Notes under the pieces: model-generated
What the model was told of the DNA's origin: nothing
Database searches by the model: none
Seen by the model: the letters and a program-made list of their open reading frames with translations, nothing else
In this document: positions 17,223-25,969 of the stretch, one piece after another
How positions within the stretch are numbered: the stretch's first letter is position 1
Layout of the letters: every line of letters starts with the position of its first letter
Program-made: the position numbers and the translations under genes
Assembly (NCBI GenBank): GCA_016218415.1
Contig: JACRED010000042.1
Coordinates: forward strand, 1-64,000
Direction of reading: 5' to 3'
Length of the DNA stretch: 64,000 nucleotides
Source: Nitrosomonadales bacterium
GTDB taxonomy: Bacteria > Pseudomonadota > Gammaproteobacteria > Burkholderiales > Gallionellaceae

Positions 17223-18467
17223 ATCATCAGCTATTACCTCGGCCTTGATTTCGGCACTTCGGGCGCGCGCGCCTGCGCGATCGGCGACGACAAGGCCGTC
17301 GCCTGGGAGCAGCGCGCAGCCTATGATTATCCCGCCAGCCAGACCCCGTCGGACTGGCGCAGCGCGTTGCATGGGCTGTTATCCGCGCTGCCCGGACACA
17401 TCGCGGGGCAATTGCGCGGGCTGGCGATCGATGGCACCTCAGGCACCGTGCTGCTGTGCGACGCCGGGCTGAGCCCGGTTTCCGATGCGTTGCTCTACCA
17501 CGACAACCGCGCGCAGCAACAGGCGGAGCAGCTCAAGATCATCGCGCCCGGGGGGCATACCGTATGCAGCGCCACCTCGGGTTTGGCCAAATTCCTCTGG
17601 CTGACGCAGCGGGATCACATCGATCACGCCGCCCATTTTCTGCATCAGGCCGATTGGCTCACCGCGCTGCTCGGCGGGCAGGCGGGTGTCAGCGACTATC
17701 ACAACGCGCTGAAGACCGGCTACGACGTGGAACGCCTGTGCTGGCCGGAATGGGTGCGGGCGCTGCCGCATGCGCATCTGCTGCCGGAGGTGCTGGCGCC
17801 GGGCGCGGTCATCGGCAAGATCCGGCCCGACATCGCCGCGCATTTCGGCATCCATCCGCAATGCGCCATACACGCGGGCACCACCGACAGCACCGCGGCG
17901 TTCATCGCGGCGGGTGTCGATGAGACCGGCGTCGGCGTGACCTCGCTCGGCTCGACGCTGGTGCTCAAGCAGCTTTGCGCGCAGCGCATCGAGGCGCCGG
18001 AATACGGCGTGTACAGCCATCGCTACGGGGACCGCTGGCTGGCCGGCGGCGCGTCGAATGCCGGTGCGGCGGTGCTGCGCCGCTATTTCGACGACGGGCA
18101 ACTGGAGGCGCTCAGCGCGCGCATCGATCCGTCCCGCGACAGCCCGCTGGATTACTATCCGCTGTCCGGCATCGGCGAACGTTTCCCGGTCAACGATATG
18201 CGGCTCATGCCCAGACTGGAGCCGCGCCCGGCTGACGATGCGGAATTCCTGCACGGATTATTGCAGGGCCTGGCGCGTGTCGAAGCCGCTGGTTACGCCA
18301 GGCTTGCCGGACTGGGCGCGCCGCCGCTCGTGCGTGTTGTGAGCAACGGCGGCGGGGCGAAGAACCGGGTGTGGGAAGCACTGCGCTCAAGGTCGCTCGG
18401 CGTGCCGGTCAGCGCGGCGGCACATTCCGAGGCGGCTTATGGCAGCGCGCTGTTGTGCGCGCGATGA
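17223..18467 (+). CDS. FGGY-family carbohydrate kinase without a canonical start codon
   Basis: The protein phosphorylates a sugar or polyol if active. The N-terminal phosphate loop YLGLDFGTSGARACAIG is in frame from 17232, IDGTSGTVLL and HAGTTDSTAAFIAAG follow, and VVSNGGGAKNRVW plus AAYGSALL close the second domain. No ATG, GTG or TTG exists in frame between the TAA at 17115 and a TTG at 17367, which would remove the phosphate loop. I place the start at ATC 17223 (or 17226), just after AAAGGA. The product would be about 414 residues, shorter than typical xylulokinases. The substrate is unknown. The last 31 bp overlap the convergent gene 18437-20653. Confidence 0.75.
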   Translation: MISYYLGLDFGTSGARACAIGDDKAVAWEQRAAYDYPASQTPSDWRSALHGLLSALPGHIAGQLRGLAIDGTSGTVLLCDAGLSPVSDALLYHDNRAQQQAEQLKIIAPGGHTVCSATSGLAKFLWLTQRDHIDHAAHFLHQADWLTALLGGQAGVSDYHNALKTGYDVERLCWPEWVRALPHAHLLPEVLAPGAVIGKIRPDIAAHFGIHPQCAIHAGTTDSTAAFIAAGVDETGVGVTSLGSTLVLKQLCAQRIEAPEYGVYSHRYGDRWLAGGASNAGAAVLRRYFDDGQLEALSARIDPSRDSPLDYYPLSGIGERFPVNDMRLMPRLEPRPADDAEFLHGLLQGLARVEAAGYARLAGLGAPPLVRVVSNGGGAKNRVWEALRSRSLGVPVSAAAHSEAAYGSALLCAR

Positions 18468-20653
18468 TCAGACAATCTGCGCAGCTCGCTTTCGAACTGG
18501 TGCAGCGGGACCGGTCTGCCGAACAGGTAGCCCTGGAACGCGCGGCAACCGTAGAGCTCCAGGATGTCGCGCTGCTCCTCCGTCTCGACCCCTTCCGCGA
18601 TCACGTCCATCGTCAGCGCATCCGCCATCGCGATAATGGCTTTCACGATCGCGGTATCGTTGGCGTCGTGGGCGAGGTCGCGCACGAACGACTGGTCGAT
18701 CTTGATCTGGTCCAGCGGCAGGCGTTTCAGGTATTGCAGCGAGGAATAGCCGGTGCCGAAGTCATCCATCGAGAACCCGATGCCGAGCTGTTTCAATTCG
18801 CGCATCTTGGCGATGGTGCCCTCGACGTTCTCCAGCACGGTGCTCTCGGTCAGCTCCAGTTTCAGCCCGGACGGATCGCAGCCGCTGCCGATCAGCACCC
18901 GGCTGACCTGCGAGACGAAATCCGGCTGGCGGAACTGGCGGGCGCTGACGTTCACCGAGACCGAGATATCCCGGTTCGTGGCGCCCTGTTGCCAGACCTT
19001 GAGTTGGGTGCAGGCCGCCTGCAGGACCTGCAATCCGATCGGCACGATCAGGCTGGTGTCCTCGGCCATCGGGATGAACTGCATCGGATAGATCATGCCC
19101 TGCGCCGGATGTGCCCAGCGCAGCAGCACTTCCGCGCCGATCGGGCGCATGCGGTGATCCACCTGTATCTGGTAATGCAGCAACAGTTGCTTGCGCTCGA
19201 TGGCCAGTCGCAGGTCGTTTTCCATCTGGATGCGCGCGCTCAGGGCCACCTGCATCGCCGGGTCGAAGAAGCGGATGGTGTTGCGTCCGGCGGTCTTGGC
19301 CTCGTACATCGCGGTATCCGCGTTTTTGAGCAGGTCCTCGATGCTGTGCTGCTGTCCCTTGTACAGCACGATGCCGATGCTGGGCGAGGTGTAGTGCGCA
19401 ATCTCCTTGATCAGGTATGGCTGGTTGAGCGCGAACTGGATTTTTTCGGCGACCAGCTCGGCTTGCGTGGCCGCTCCTTCGGGGACGGCCCCGAGCGATT
19501 CCAGCAGCACGACGAATTCGTCGCCGCCCAGCCGCGCCACCGTGTCGCCGTCGCGCACGCACTGGTTCAGGCGTTTGGCCACTTCACACAGCAGCAGGTC
19601 GCCGGCCTCATGGCCCTGCGTGTCGTTCAGCGCCTTGAAGTTGTCCAGGTCGAGGAACAGCACGGCGCCGTGCTTGCCGTTGCGCGCGCCGGACTCGACG
19701 GAGATGCCCATCCGCTCGAGCAGCATGCGACGGTTGGGCAGGTTGGTCAGCGGATCATAGTACGCCAGCTGGTGGATCTGCTCCTCGGCCCTTTTGCGTT
19801 CGCTGATGTCGGAAAAGATACCGACATAGTTGGTGAGCGTGCCGTCCCTGTCCAGCACCGGGCTGATGCTCAGCCATTCCGGATAGACCTCGCCGTTCTT
19901 GCGCCGGTTCCAGATCTCGCCCTGCCAGTGCCCCTTGTCGTTGATCGCGCGCCACATCTCCTGGTAGAAAGGCCAGTCCTGGCGGCCCGATGACAACCAT
20001 TGCGGGTTCTTGCCGCGGATCTCTTCCGGGGTATAGCCGGTGATGCGGGTGAACGCCGGATTGACCTCGATGATATTGACGTCGGCATCGGTGAGCATCA
20101 CGCCGGAAGAACTGCTTTCGAACACGCCCGCCAGCAGATTGCGCTCGGCCACCAGTCCGCGGTTGCGCTCATCGTTGTTGCGGCACAGCACGATGGCCTT
20201 GGCCAGCAGCGCCATCACCGGCGTGAACATCAGCGTCAGCGGCAGCGTGGTCTCGGGAATCTCCGGCGCGAGCAGCACGATCACGCTGTTGTGGTCGATC
20301 GGCAACCTGAAGAAGGATCGGTAATGGGTATGCCTGCTCACCAGCGGCGCCAGCAACTCGGGCCGCTCGATCCCGCGCATGCCGTTGCCGCACAGCAGAT
20401 CCTTGTGCAGCTGGATGCTCTTCCCGATCAGGCCGATCAGATGGTAATCGCCGACCGCCGCATCGATCTTCACGGCGAGGTGGTCATCCGATTCGGCACA
20501 GTGCGGGGTGTCCAGGCAGACGAAGCCGGCGGGGAAAGAGGTATAGAACAGCAGGCGCTGCAGCGTGCGGGTCAACAGCGGATGCAGGCTGGTCTCGCTG
20601 CCTATGGTGACCGCGAAGTCATACAGTACCGGAAGGATCTCGTCGCGGGCCAT
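18437..20653 (-). CDS. PAS-GGDEF-EAL c-di-GMP signalling protein with N-terminal GAF-like region
   Basis: The 738-residue soluble protein begins with about 170 residues resembling a GAF sensor. A PAS domain follows (about 175-295; VNPAFTRITGYTPEEI, WLSSGRQDWPFYQEMWRAI). The GGDEF domain has LPNRRMLLERM, FLDLDNFKALND and RLGGDEFVVLL, with an RxxD inhibitory site (RDGD) five residues before GGDEF. The EAL domain has GAEVLLRW, NVSARQF, LELTES, MDDFGTGYSSL, IKIDQSF and AEGVET, so phosphodiesterase residues look intact (EVL instead of EAL). Both making and breaking c-di-GMP are possible. The ATG is 3 bp after the FIST gene stop, an operon. Confidence 0.93.
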   Translation of the reverse strand: MARDEILPVLYDFAVTIGSETSLHPLLTRTLQRLLFYTSFPAGFVCLDTPHCAESDDHLAVKIDAAVGDYHLIGLIGKSIQLHKDLLCGNGMRGIERPELLAPLVSRHTHYRSFFRLPIDHNSVIVLLAPEIPETTLPLTLMFTPVMALLAKAIVLCRNNDERNRGLVAERNLLAGVFESSSSGVMLTDADVNIIEVNPAFTRITGYTPEEIRGKNPQWLSSGRQDWPFYQEMWRAINDKGHWQGEIWNRRKNGEVYPEWLSISPVLDRDGTLTNYVGIFSDISERKRAEEQIHQLAYYDPLTNLPNRRMLLERMGISVESGARNGKHGAVLFLDLDNFKALNDTQGHEAGDLLLCEVAKRLNQCVRDGDTVARLGGDEFVVLLESLGAVPEGAATQAELVAEKIQFALNQPYLIKEIAHYTSPSIGIVLYKGQQHSIEDLLKNADTAMYEAKTAGRNTIRFFDPAMQVALSARIQMENDLRLAIERKQLLLHYQIQVDHRMRPIGAEVLLRWAHPAQGMIYPMQFIPMAEDTSLIVPIGLQVLQAACTQLKVWQQGATNRDISVSVNVSARQFRQPDFVSQVSRVLIGSGCDPSGLKLELTESTVLENVEGTIAKMRELKQLGIGFSMDDFGTGYSSLQYLKRLPLDQIKIDQSFVRDLAHDANDTAIVKAIIAMADALTMDVIAEGVETEEQRDILELYGCRAFQGYLFGRPVPLHQFESELRRLSDHRAHNSALP

Positions 20654-20656
20654 GCA

Positions 20657-21820
20657 TCAGCCCTTGAGCCAAAGCGATGCGACCAGCGTGGCATTGTGGA
20701 ACAGCGGGTAGCCGTGCACCGTCGAGCCGCCAATCTCGCCCAGCGACAGTGCGCCGGCGACCCTGCGACCCCGCGAACGGCTGGTGAAATCGCTTAACTC
20801 GGCCTGTGCGGCCTCGACGCCGAGATGCATGCGCCGCCCGGCGCAATAGAACAGCAGCAGATCGGCATTGACCGGCCCGCCGTTCAGCGTGGCCAGCCCG
20901 TCGCACAGCACGCGCATGGTCTCGACCGAATCCACGGCGGGCGCCTCGAGCAGCGTCAGCAGCGAGTTCGGCGGCACTTCGCCGACGCAGAACAGCGAAC
21001 CGTCCCCGGCCAGCATCACCGGGATGCGTACCACCACATGGTGGTTGGCGCGCATGATGCCGAACGGGAAATGCGCCGCATACTGGTAGAAGTTTTCCGG
21101 TGTCACCTCCACGCCGTAACGCTCGCGCACCAGGTCGCGGTAGACATCGAAGGCGGGCTTCCAGTCGATCTGCGAGATGCGGTTGCCATCGGTGGCGGTG
21201 GCGAAGACGGTCTTTTCCGGGGCCTTGTAGCCGTGTTCCAGGATCGCGCCATGGTGGTGTTTCAGCAGCATCAGCAGCACGCCGTTCTGCACCAGTCGGT
21301 TGCTGTCGAACAGGCAGGGCATGGGCTGGAAAGTCTCGCTGCCGGCATTGCCGCCGGCATAATGCACGCGGTTGGCCAGGTGCAGGTACAGGTCATCGAG
21401 CAGCGTGCCGATATTGGGCACCATCGCGTCGAACAGCATGAACAGGGTGATGTTGGATGAGTCGTCGAGTTGCGCCGCGATCTCGGCGGCGATCTTCCGT
21501 GCGCTTGTTTCGGCTCCGGCGTTGTCGGACGGGAGGTCGGCGATCAGCGAGTGGTAGGGCATCTCCGGCAGGCACAACAGCCAGATACCGTGCTTGCAGA
21601 ACGCGCCTTCCAGGATCAGCTCCGGAAAGATGCCGCCCGCCACCGGCACGCCGTGTCTGGCGCAGGCGGCTTGCAGCATTGCGACGCTTTCTTTTTCTGC
21701 TTCCGGCAACAGTGCGAATACCCCCGCGGCGGGATGCTGCTGTTTCCACGCAAGCAGCGTCGCGTCGATCGCTGCGGCTTCCACCGCGGGCAGGTATTCC
21801 ATCATCTCGTGTTCGGCCAT
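20657..21820 (-). CDS. FIST-domain sensory protein
   Basis: The 387-residue protein fits the FIST_N plus FIST_C architecture, a predicted small-ligand sensor often next to signalling output domains. Visible landmarks are GVPVAGGIFPELI, VHYAGGNAGSETF, GVLLMLLKHH, RIPVMLAGDGSLFCVGEVP and ADLLLFYCAGRRMHLG near the C-terminus. A GGGAGGAAA ribosome site precedes the ATG. It lies 3 bp upstream of the PAS-GGDEF-EAL gene, so it probably feeds that protein. No signal peptide is seen. The ligand is unknown. Confidence 0.82.
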   Translation of the reverse strand: MAEHEMMEYLPAVEAAAIDATLLAWKQQHPAAGVFALLPEAEKESVAMLQAACARHGVPVAGGIFPELILEGAFCKHGIWLLCLPEMPYHSLIADLPSDNAGAETSARKIAAEIAAQLDDSSNITLFMLFDAMVPNIGTLLDDLYLHLANRVHYAGGNAGSETFQPMPCLFDSNRLVQNGVLLMLLKHHHGAILEHGYKAPEKTVFATATDGNRISQIDWKPAFDVYRDLVRERYGVEVTPENFYQYAAHFPFGIMRANHHVVVRIPVMLAGDGSLFCVGEVPPNSLLTLLEAPAVDSVETMRVLCDGLATLNGGPVNADLLLFYCAGRRMHLGVEAAQAELSDFTSRSRGRRVAGALSLGEIGGSTVHGYPLFHNATLVASLWLKG

Positions 21821-21930
21821 TTTCCTCCCGGGTATTTGTATGAGTTATATGGGAACGGCTGGGCTGGTACATCCTGGCGCTGGTACATCCTAGCCTGGGG
21901 AAGCAGGGTGTATCATAAACCAATCATCGG

Positions 21931-21952
21931 CAATTTCACCGCGGAGTTTAAG
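21931..21952 (+). repeat. direct repeat copy A (shared with 29191-29212)
   Basis: A 22-bp sequence containing ACCGCGGAGTTT recurs at 29191-29212 in the same orientation with 19 of 22 identical positions. The two copies flank the two larger GGDEF-EAL genes. This copy overlaps the 3' end of gene 21948-25892. Confidence 0.5.
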
Positions 21953-24900
21953 ATTTTTGCACGCCGGATTGTCTGTGCATCAACGCCTCGAACTGTTCCA
22001 GCGGCACCGGCTTGCTGAACAGATAGCCCTGGAAGGCGTGACAGCCGTGCCTGTCGAGGAACTCGCGCTGCGCCTCGGTCTCCACGCCTTCGGCGATCAC
22101 GTTCAGGCCCAGCGCATCGCTCATCGCGATGATGGTCTTGACGATGGCGGCATCGTTGGGGTCGCTGACGATGTCGCGCACGAACGACTGGTCGATCTTG
22201 ATCTGGTCCAGCGGCAGGCGTTTGAGATATTGCAGCGAGGAATAGCCGGTGCCGAAATCGTCCATCGAAAAACCGGCCCCGAGCAGTTTCAGTTCGCGCA
22301 TCTTGGCGATGGTGTCCTCGACATTCTCCAGCACGGTGCTTTCGGTCAGCTCCAGTTTCAGCAGGGACGGCTTGGCGCCGCTCTCCTGCAGCACGCGCTG
22401 CACCTGCGGGACGAAATCGGCATAGCGGAATTGTTTGGCGCTGACGTTCACCGACAGGGCCAGGTCGCGGGTCAGCGCATTCTGCTGCCAGACCTTGATC
22501 TGGGCGCAGGCGGTTTGCAGCACCCATAGCCCGATCGGCACGATCAGCCCGGTCTCCTCGGCCAGCGGGATGAATTCGACCGGGGAGACCAGACCCCGTT
22601 CGGGATGCTTCCAGCGCAGCAGCACTTCCGCGCCCAGCGGGCGGCCCAGGCTGTCCACCTGGATCTGGTAATACAGGTGGAATTGTTCTCTTTGCAAGGC
22701 GTGGCGCAATGCCGCCTGCAATTCGTCGCGCCGTTCCAGTGTCGCCTGCATGGCCGGATCGAAGAAGCGCACGGTGTTGCGCCCGGCAGCCTTGGCCTGG
22801 TACATCGCCACGTCGGCATGCTTGAGCAGATCGTCCACGCTTTCCTGATGGCCGCGGAACAGGCTGATGCCGATGCTGGGCGTGGTCAGACACTCGTAAT
22901 CTTTCAATATGTAAGGCTGCCCCAATTCATGGCGGATCTTTTCCGCGACCAGTTCCGTCTGGGAAGCGGCTTCGTTCAACTCGCCGCTCAGCTCTTCCAG
23001 CACCACGACGAATTCGTCGCCGCCCAGCCGCGCCACGCTGTCTCCCTCGCGCACGCAGGTCTGCAGGCGGCGGGCCACCTCGATCAACAGCAGGTCGCCT
23101 ATGGTATGTCCCTGCGTGTCGTTGATGGTCTTGAAGTGGTCCAGGTCCAGGAACAGCAAAGCACCGTGGAGGCCATTGCGCATGCTGACCGCCATCGCCT
23201 GCTGCAAACGGTCCACCAGCAGGCGCCGGTTCGGCAGCCGGGTCAAGGGATCATAGAAGGCCAGCTGGTGGATTTCCTGTTCCGATCTCTTGCGGTTGCT
23301 GATATCGCGGAACACCGCGACATAGTGGGTCACCCGCTGGGTAGCATCGCGAACTGCCGTGATGGTGGTCAGCTTGGGATAGATCTCGCCATTCCTGCGC
23401 TTGTCAAAAATCTCGCCCGACCATTTTCCGGTGGTGTGCAGCGCAGACCACATATCCTGATAAAAAGCTGCATCGTGCCGGCCGGATTGCAGGATGCGCG
23501 GGTTCTGCCCGATCACCTCCTCCGCGGGATAGCCGGTAATGTCCTGGAATGCCTGGTTGACGCGCAGGATGTTCGCCTCGGGATCGGTGATCATGATCGC
23601 CTCCTGGGTTTCGAACGTGGCTGCGGCGAGGCGCATCGACTCTTCGGCCCGTCTGCGTTCGGTCAGGTCGCGCACAAAGGCATTGAAATAGTAATGCCCC
23701 TGCCGCTGCAGCGCGGACAGGGTGAGCTCGATCGGCAATTCCGAACCGTCGGCGCGCATCCCGGTTATTTCAATGCGCTTGCCGATAATCCTGGCGTTGC
23801 CGGTTTCCACATAGCGTTGCATACCCTGCCGATGCGCCTGACGGTGTACCGGCGGCACGATCAATTCGGACAGCTCCTTGCCGAGCGTCTGGTCGGCGCT
23901 ATAGCCGAACATGCGTTCCGCCTCGCGGTTCCAGTTAACCACCAGGCCGTTTTCATCCGTGCCGATCACCGCATCCATCGCCATGTCCATGAACAGTTTG
24001 GTGAGAGACTCGCTTTCCCGCAACGCATTCTCGGCCTGGTTGCGCTCTGCTTGCAGGGCATAGCTGCCCAATGCATAGTCGATGTCCATCGCCATTTCCA
24101 CCAGCAGGTTGCACTCGGCTTCATCGAAGGCGTTGATGTCGCCCGAATAAAGCATGAAAGCGCCAATGACCTTGTCGCGGCGATGCAGGGGCAGCGCGGC
24201 AACACCGGCCCAGCCGTAACGCGCGCCGCGCTCGCGCCAGGGCATGAGGCGCGGATCGTTCTGGAAATCCTGTATCCATACCGGCCGGTTTTCGCGGATG
24301 GCTGTCCCGGTCGTTCCCTGCCCGGACGGTTCGTCGGCGCTCACGGAGATTTGAATGTCGTCCAGATATTCCGTGCCTGAGCCGAACCAGGCGACCGGTT
24401 TGACCAGCTGGCTGGCCTCGTCCAGCATGCCTATCCACGCCATCTTCATGCCGCCGAATTTCACCGCGTCCCGGCAGATTTCCGGGAACAGCTCCTCTTC
24501 GCTGGCGCAGCGCACGATGGCCTGGTTGCACTGGCTCAGGGCCGCATAGAGCTCGGTCAGGCGCCGCAGCTTGGTTTCGTTTGCCTTGCGTTCGGTGATA
24601 TCGCGTACCGTGGAAAATATATGGGGAACGCCTTGTATCGAGGTTGTTCCGGCAGACAATACCCCGGTGCGCACGCTGCCGTCTTTTTTCCGGAATTGCC
24701 CCTCGAAATTCTCGCAGGACCCGATGGTTTGCAACAGATGAATAAAATCCTTGCGGTCATCCGGGTTCACCCAGAAGTCGAGGCCTAGCGTCGTATTCCC
24801 GATCGCCTCCTCTTTGCGGTATCCGCTGAGCTGGACAAACGCTTCATTGACTTCGGTGATGCGGCCATCGGACAAACGACTGACCAGCATGGAATCCGGG

Positions 24901-25892
24901 CTGGTATTGAAAATGGTCTCAATGCGGTCTTTGGCTTCCAGTATTGCCCGCTCTGCATTTCTGCGCCCCGCTTGCAAGGCCGCCACCATCAGCTGGATCA
25001 ATATCAGCGTGAAGAAGAACGCCCACAGCTGGAACAGGGCTTGACGGGTGTTTTCCGAATAGAACGGCCCCAACCCGTTTGCGGTGGCCAATGTCGCAAT
25101 GAACACCGGCAGCAACACGCCCAGTGACGAACCCGTCACACCGAAGCGCATCGCCGCCCAGACTACGGTCGGGAACCCCGCAAAAGCCAACTGATGCACG
25201 TAACTGAGTTCGTTGCTGCTGTAGTAGAACAAGCCGCAGTAAATAGCGAGCGTGGCCATGAGCCAGACCGAAAATTCCATCCGCTGCTGCCACAATGCAC
25301 GGAGTTCCACGCGGGAGATATTGAGCAGCAGCGGCGCCGCCAGCAGCACGCCGACGAAATCGCCCGCCCACCATGACAGCCAGGACTGGGCGGCGTCCGT
25401 CGCGGGCACCACGTTGAACATCACCAGGCTGCCCACCCCGCCGCTGGCGGTGATCAGCATGCCGATGGCGGCGGCGGCGACCAGCAGAAGGATGTCATAA
25501 GCGCGATCGAGCGCGGCATGAAATTTCATCCGGCGCAGCAGCCAGGCGGCCAGCAACGTGCCCAGCGTATTGCCCACCGAGATGCTCAGGCTCAGCGGCA
25601 GCGACGGATCGAGTGAATAATTGGTGGTCAGCGCACCGATGAAGACACCCGGCCAGCAGCTATATCCGTAGCGCCATAAAGCGGCCACGGCGATGCCGGT
25701 GGGCAGCCAGATCAGCGTGATGTGGGATTCGAGGTAGGGGATCGCCAGGCCCAGCCTGCCGCTGACGAAGTAGGCCAGCGCCAGGAACAGCAGTATTGCA
25801 GCGAACCGGGCAGGGGACTGAGCCGTGGAATTTCCTGTGGATGGGGTGCTTGCCATGGTTTTAATTCTGTTCAGGTAAGCAGCTGCTGTCAT
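21948..25892 (-). CDS. MASE1-PAS-GAF-PAS-PAS-GGDEF-EAL membrane c-di-GMP protein
   Basis: The 1314-residue protein starts with a MASE1 sensor of about eight helices (YFVSGRLGLAIPYLESHITL, WLPTGIAVAALWRYG, then SWWAGDFVGVLLAAPLLL). A PAS domain (about 325-440), a GAF domain (about 455-610), a second PAS (VIGTDENGLVVNWNREAERM) and a third PAS (EAIMITDPEANILRVNQAF) follow. GGDEF shows REGDSVARLGGDEF with an intact inhibitory RxxD. EAL shows GAEVLLRWKHP, NVSAKQF, LELTES, MDDFGTG and AEGVET. An alternative ATG at 25856 gives 1302 residues; neither start has a good ribosome site. The C-terminal two-thirds closely resembles the neighbour 25970-29017. Confidence 0.93.
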   Translation of the reverse strand: MTAAAYLNRIKTMASTPSTGNSTAQSPARFAAILLFLALAYFVSGRLGLAIPYLESHITLIWLPTGIAVAALWRYGYSCWPGVFIGALTTNYSLDPSLPLSLSISVGNTLGTLLAAWLLRRMKFHAALDRAYDILLLVAAAAIGMLITASGGVGSLVMFNVVPATDAAQSWLSWWAGDFVGVLLAAPLLLNISRVELRALWQQRMEFSVWLMATLAIYCGLFYYSSNELSYVHQLAFAGFPTVVWAAMRFGVTGSSLGVLLPVFIATLATANGLGPFYSENTRQALFQLWAFFFTLILIQLMVAALQAGRRNAERAILEAKDRIETIFNTSPDSMLVSRLSDGRITEVNEAFVQLSGYRKEEAIGNTTLGLDFWVNPDDRKDFIHLLQTIGSCENFEGQFRKKDGSVRTGVLSAGTTSIQGVPHIFSTVRDITERKANETKLRRLTELYAALSQCNQAIVRCASEEELFPEICRDAVKFGGMKMAWIGMLDEASQLVKPVAWFGSGTEYLDDIQISVSADEPSGQGTTGTAIRENRPVWIQDFQNDPRLMPWRERGARYGWAGVAALPLHRRDKVIGAFMLYSGDINAFDEAECNLLVEMAMDIDYALGSYALQAERNQAENALRESESLTKLFMDMAMDAVIGTDENGLVVNWNREAERMFGYSADQTLGKELSELIVPPVHRQAHRQGMQRYVETGNARIIGKRIEITGMRADGSELPIELTLSALQRQGHYYFNAFVRDLTERRRAEESMRLAAATFETQEAIMITDPEANILRVNQAFQDITGYPAEEVIGQNPRILQSGRHDAAFYQDMWSALHTTGKWSGEIFDKRRNGEIYPKLTTITAVRDATQRVTHYVAVFRDISNRKRSEQEIHQLAFYDPLTRLPNRRLLVDRLQQAMAVSMRNGLHGALLFLDLDHFKTINDTQGHTIGDLLLIEVARRLQTCVREGDSVARLGGDEFVVVLEELSGELNEAASQTELVAEKIRHELGQPYILKDYECLTTPSIGISLFRGHQESVDDLLKHADVAMYQAKAAGRNTVRFFDPAMQATLERRDELQAALRHALQREQFHLYYQIQVDSLGRPLGAEVLLRWKHPERGLVSPVEFIPLAEETGLIVPIGLWVLQTACAQIKVWQQNALTRDLALSVNVSAKQFRYADFVPQVQRVLQESGAKPSLLKLELTESTVLENVEDTIAKMRELKLLGAGFSMDDFGTGYSSLQYLKRLPLDQIKIDQSFVRDIVSDPNDAAIVKTIIAMSDALGLNVIAEGVETEAQREFLDRHGCHAFQGYLFSKPVPLEQFEALMHRQSGVQKS

Positions 25893-25969
25893 TCATATAA
25901 GTGTCTGGGCAGGGGGCGATGATACGCTATCTCGGAATGTACTGAAATACGTGGCATGGCGGCGGCGTT

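Noticed and set aside
21864-21891. CTGGTACATCCT repeated twice 16 bp apart before the FIST gene
   Set aside because: Only two short copies with no dyad or promoter context; too little to support an operator.
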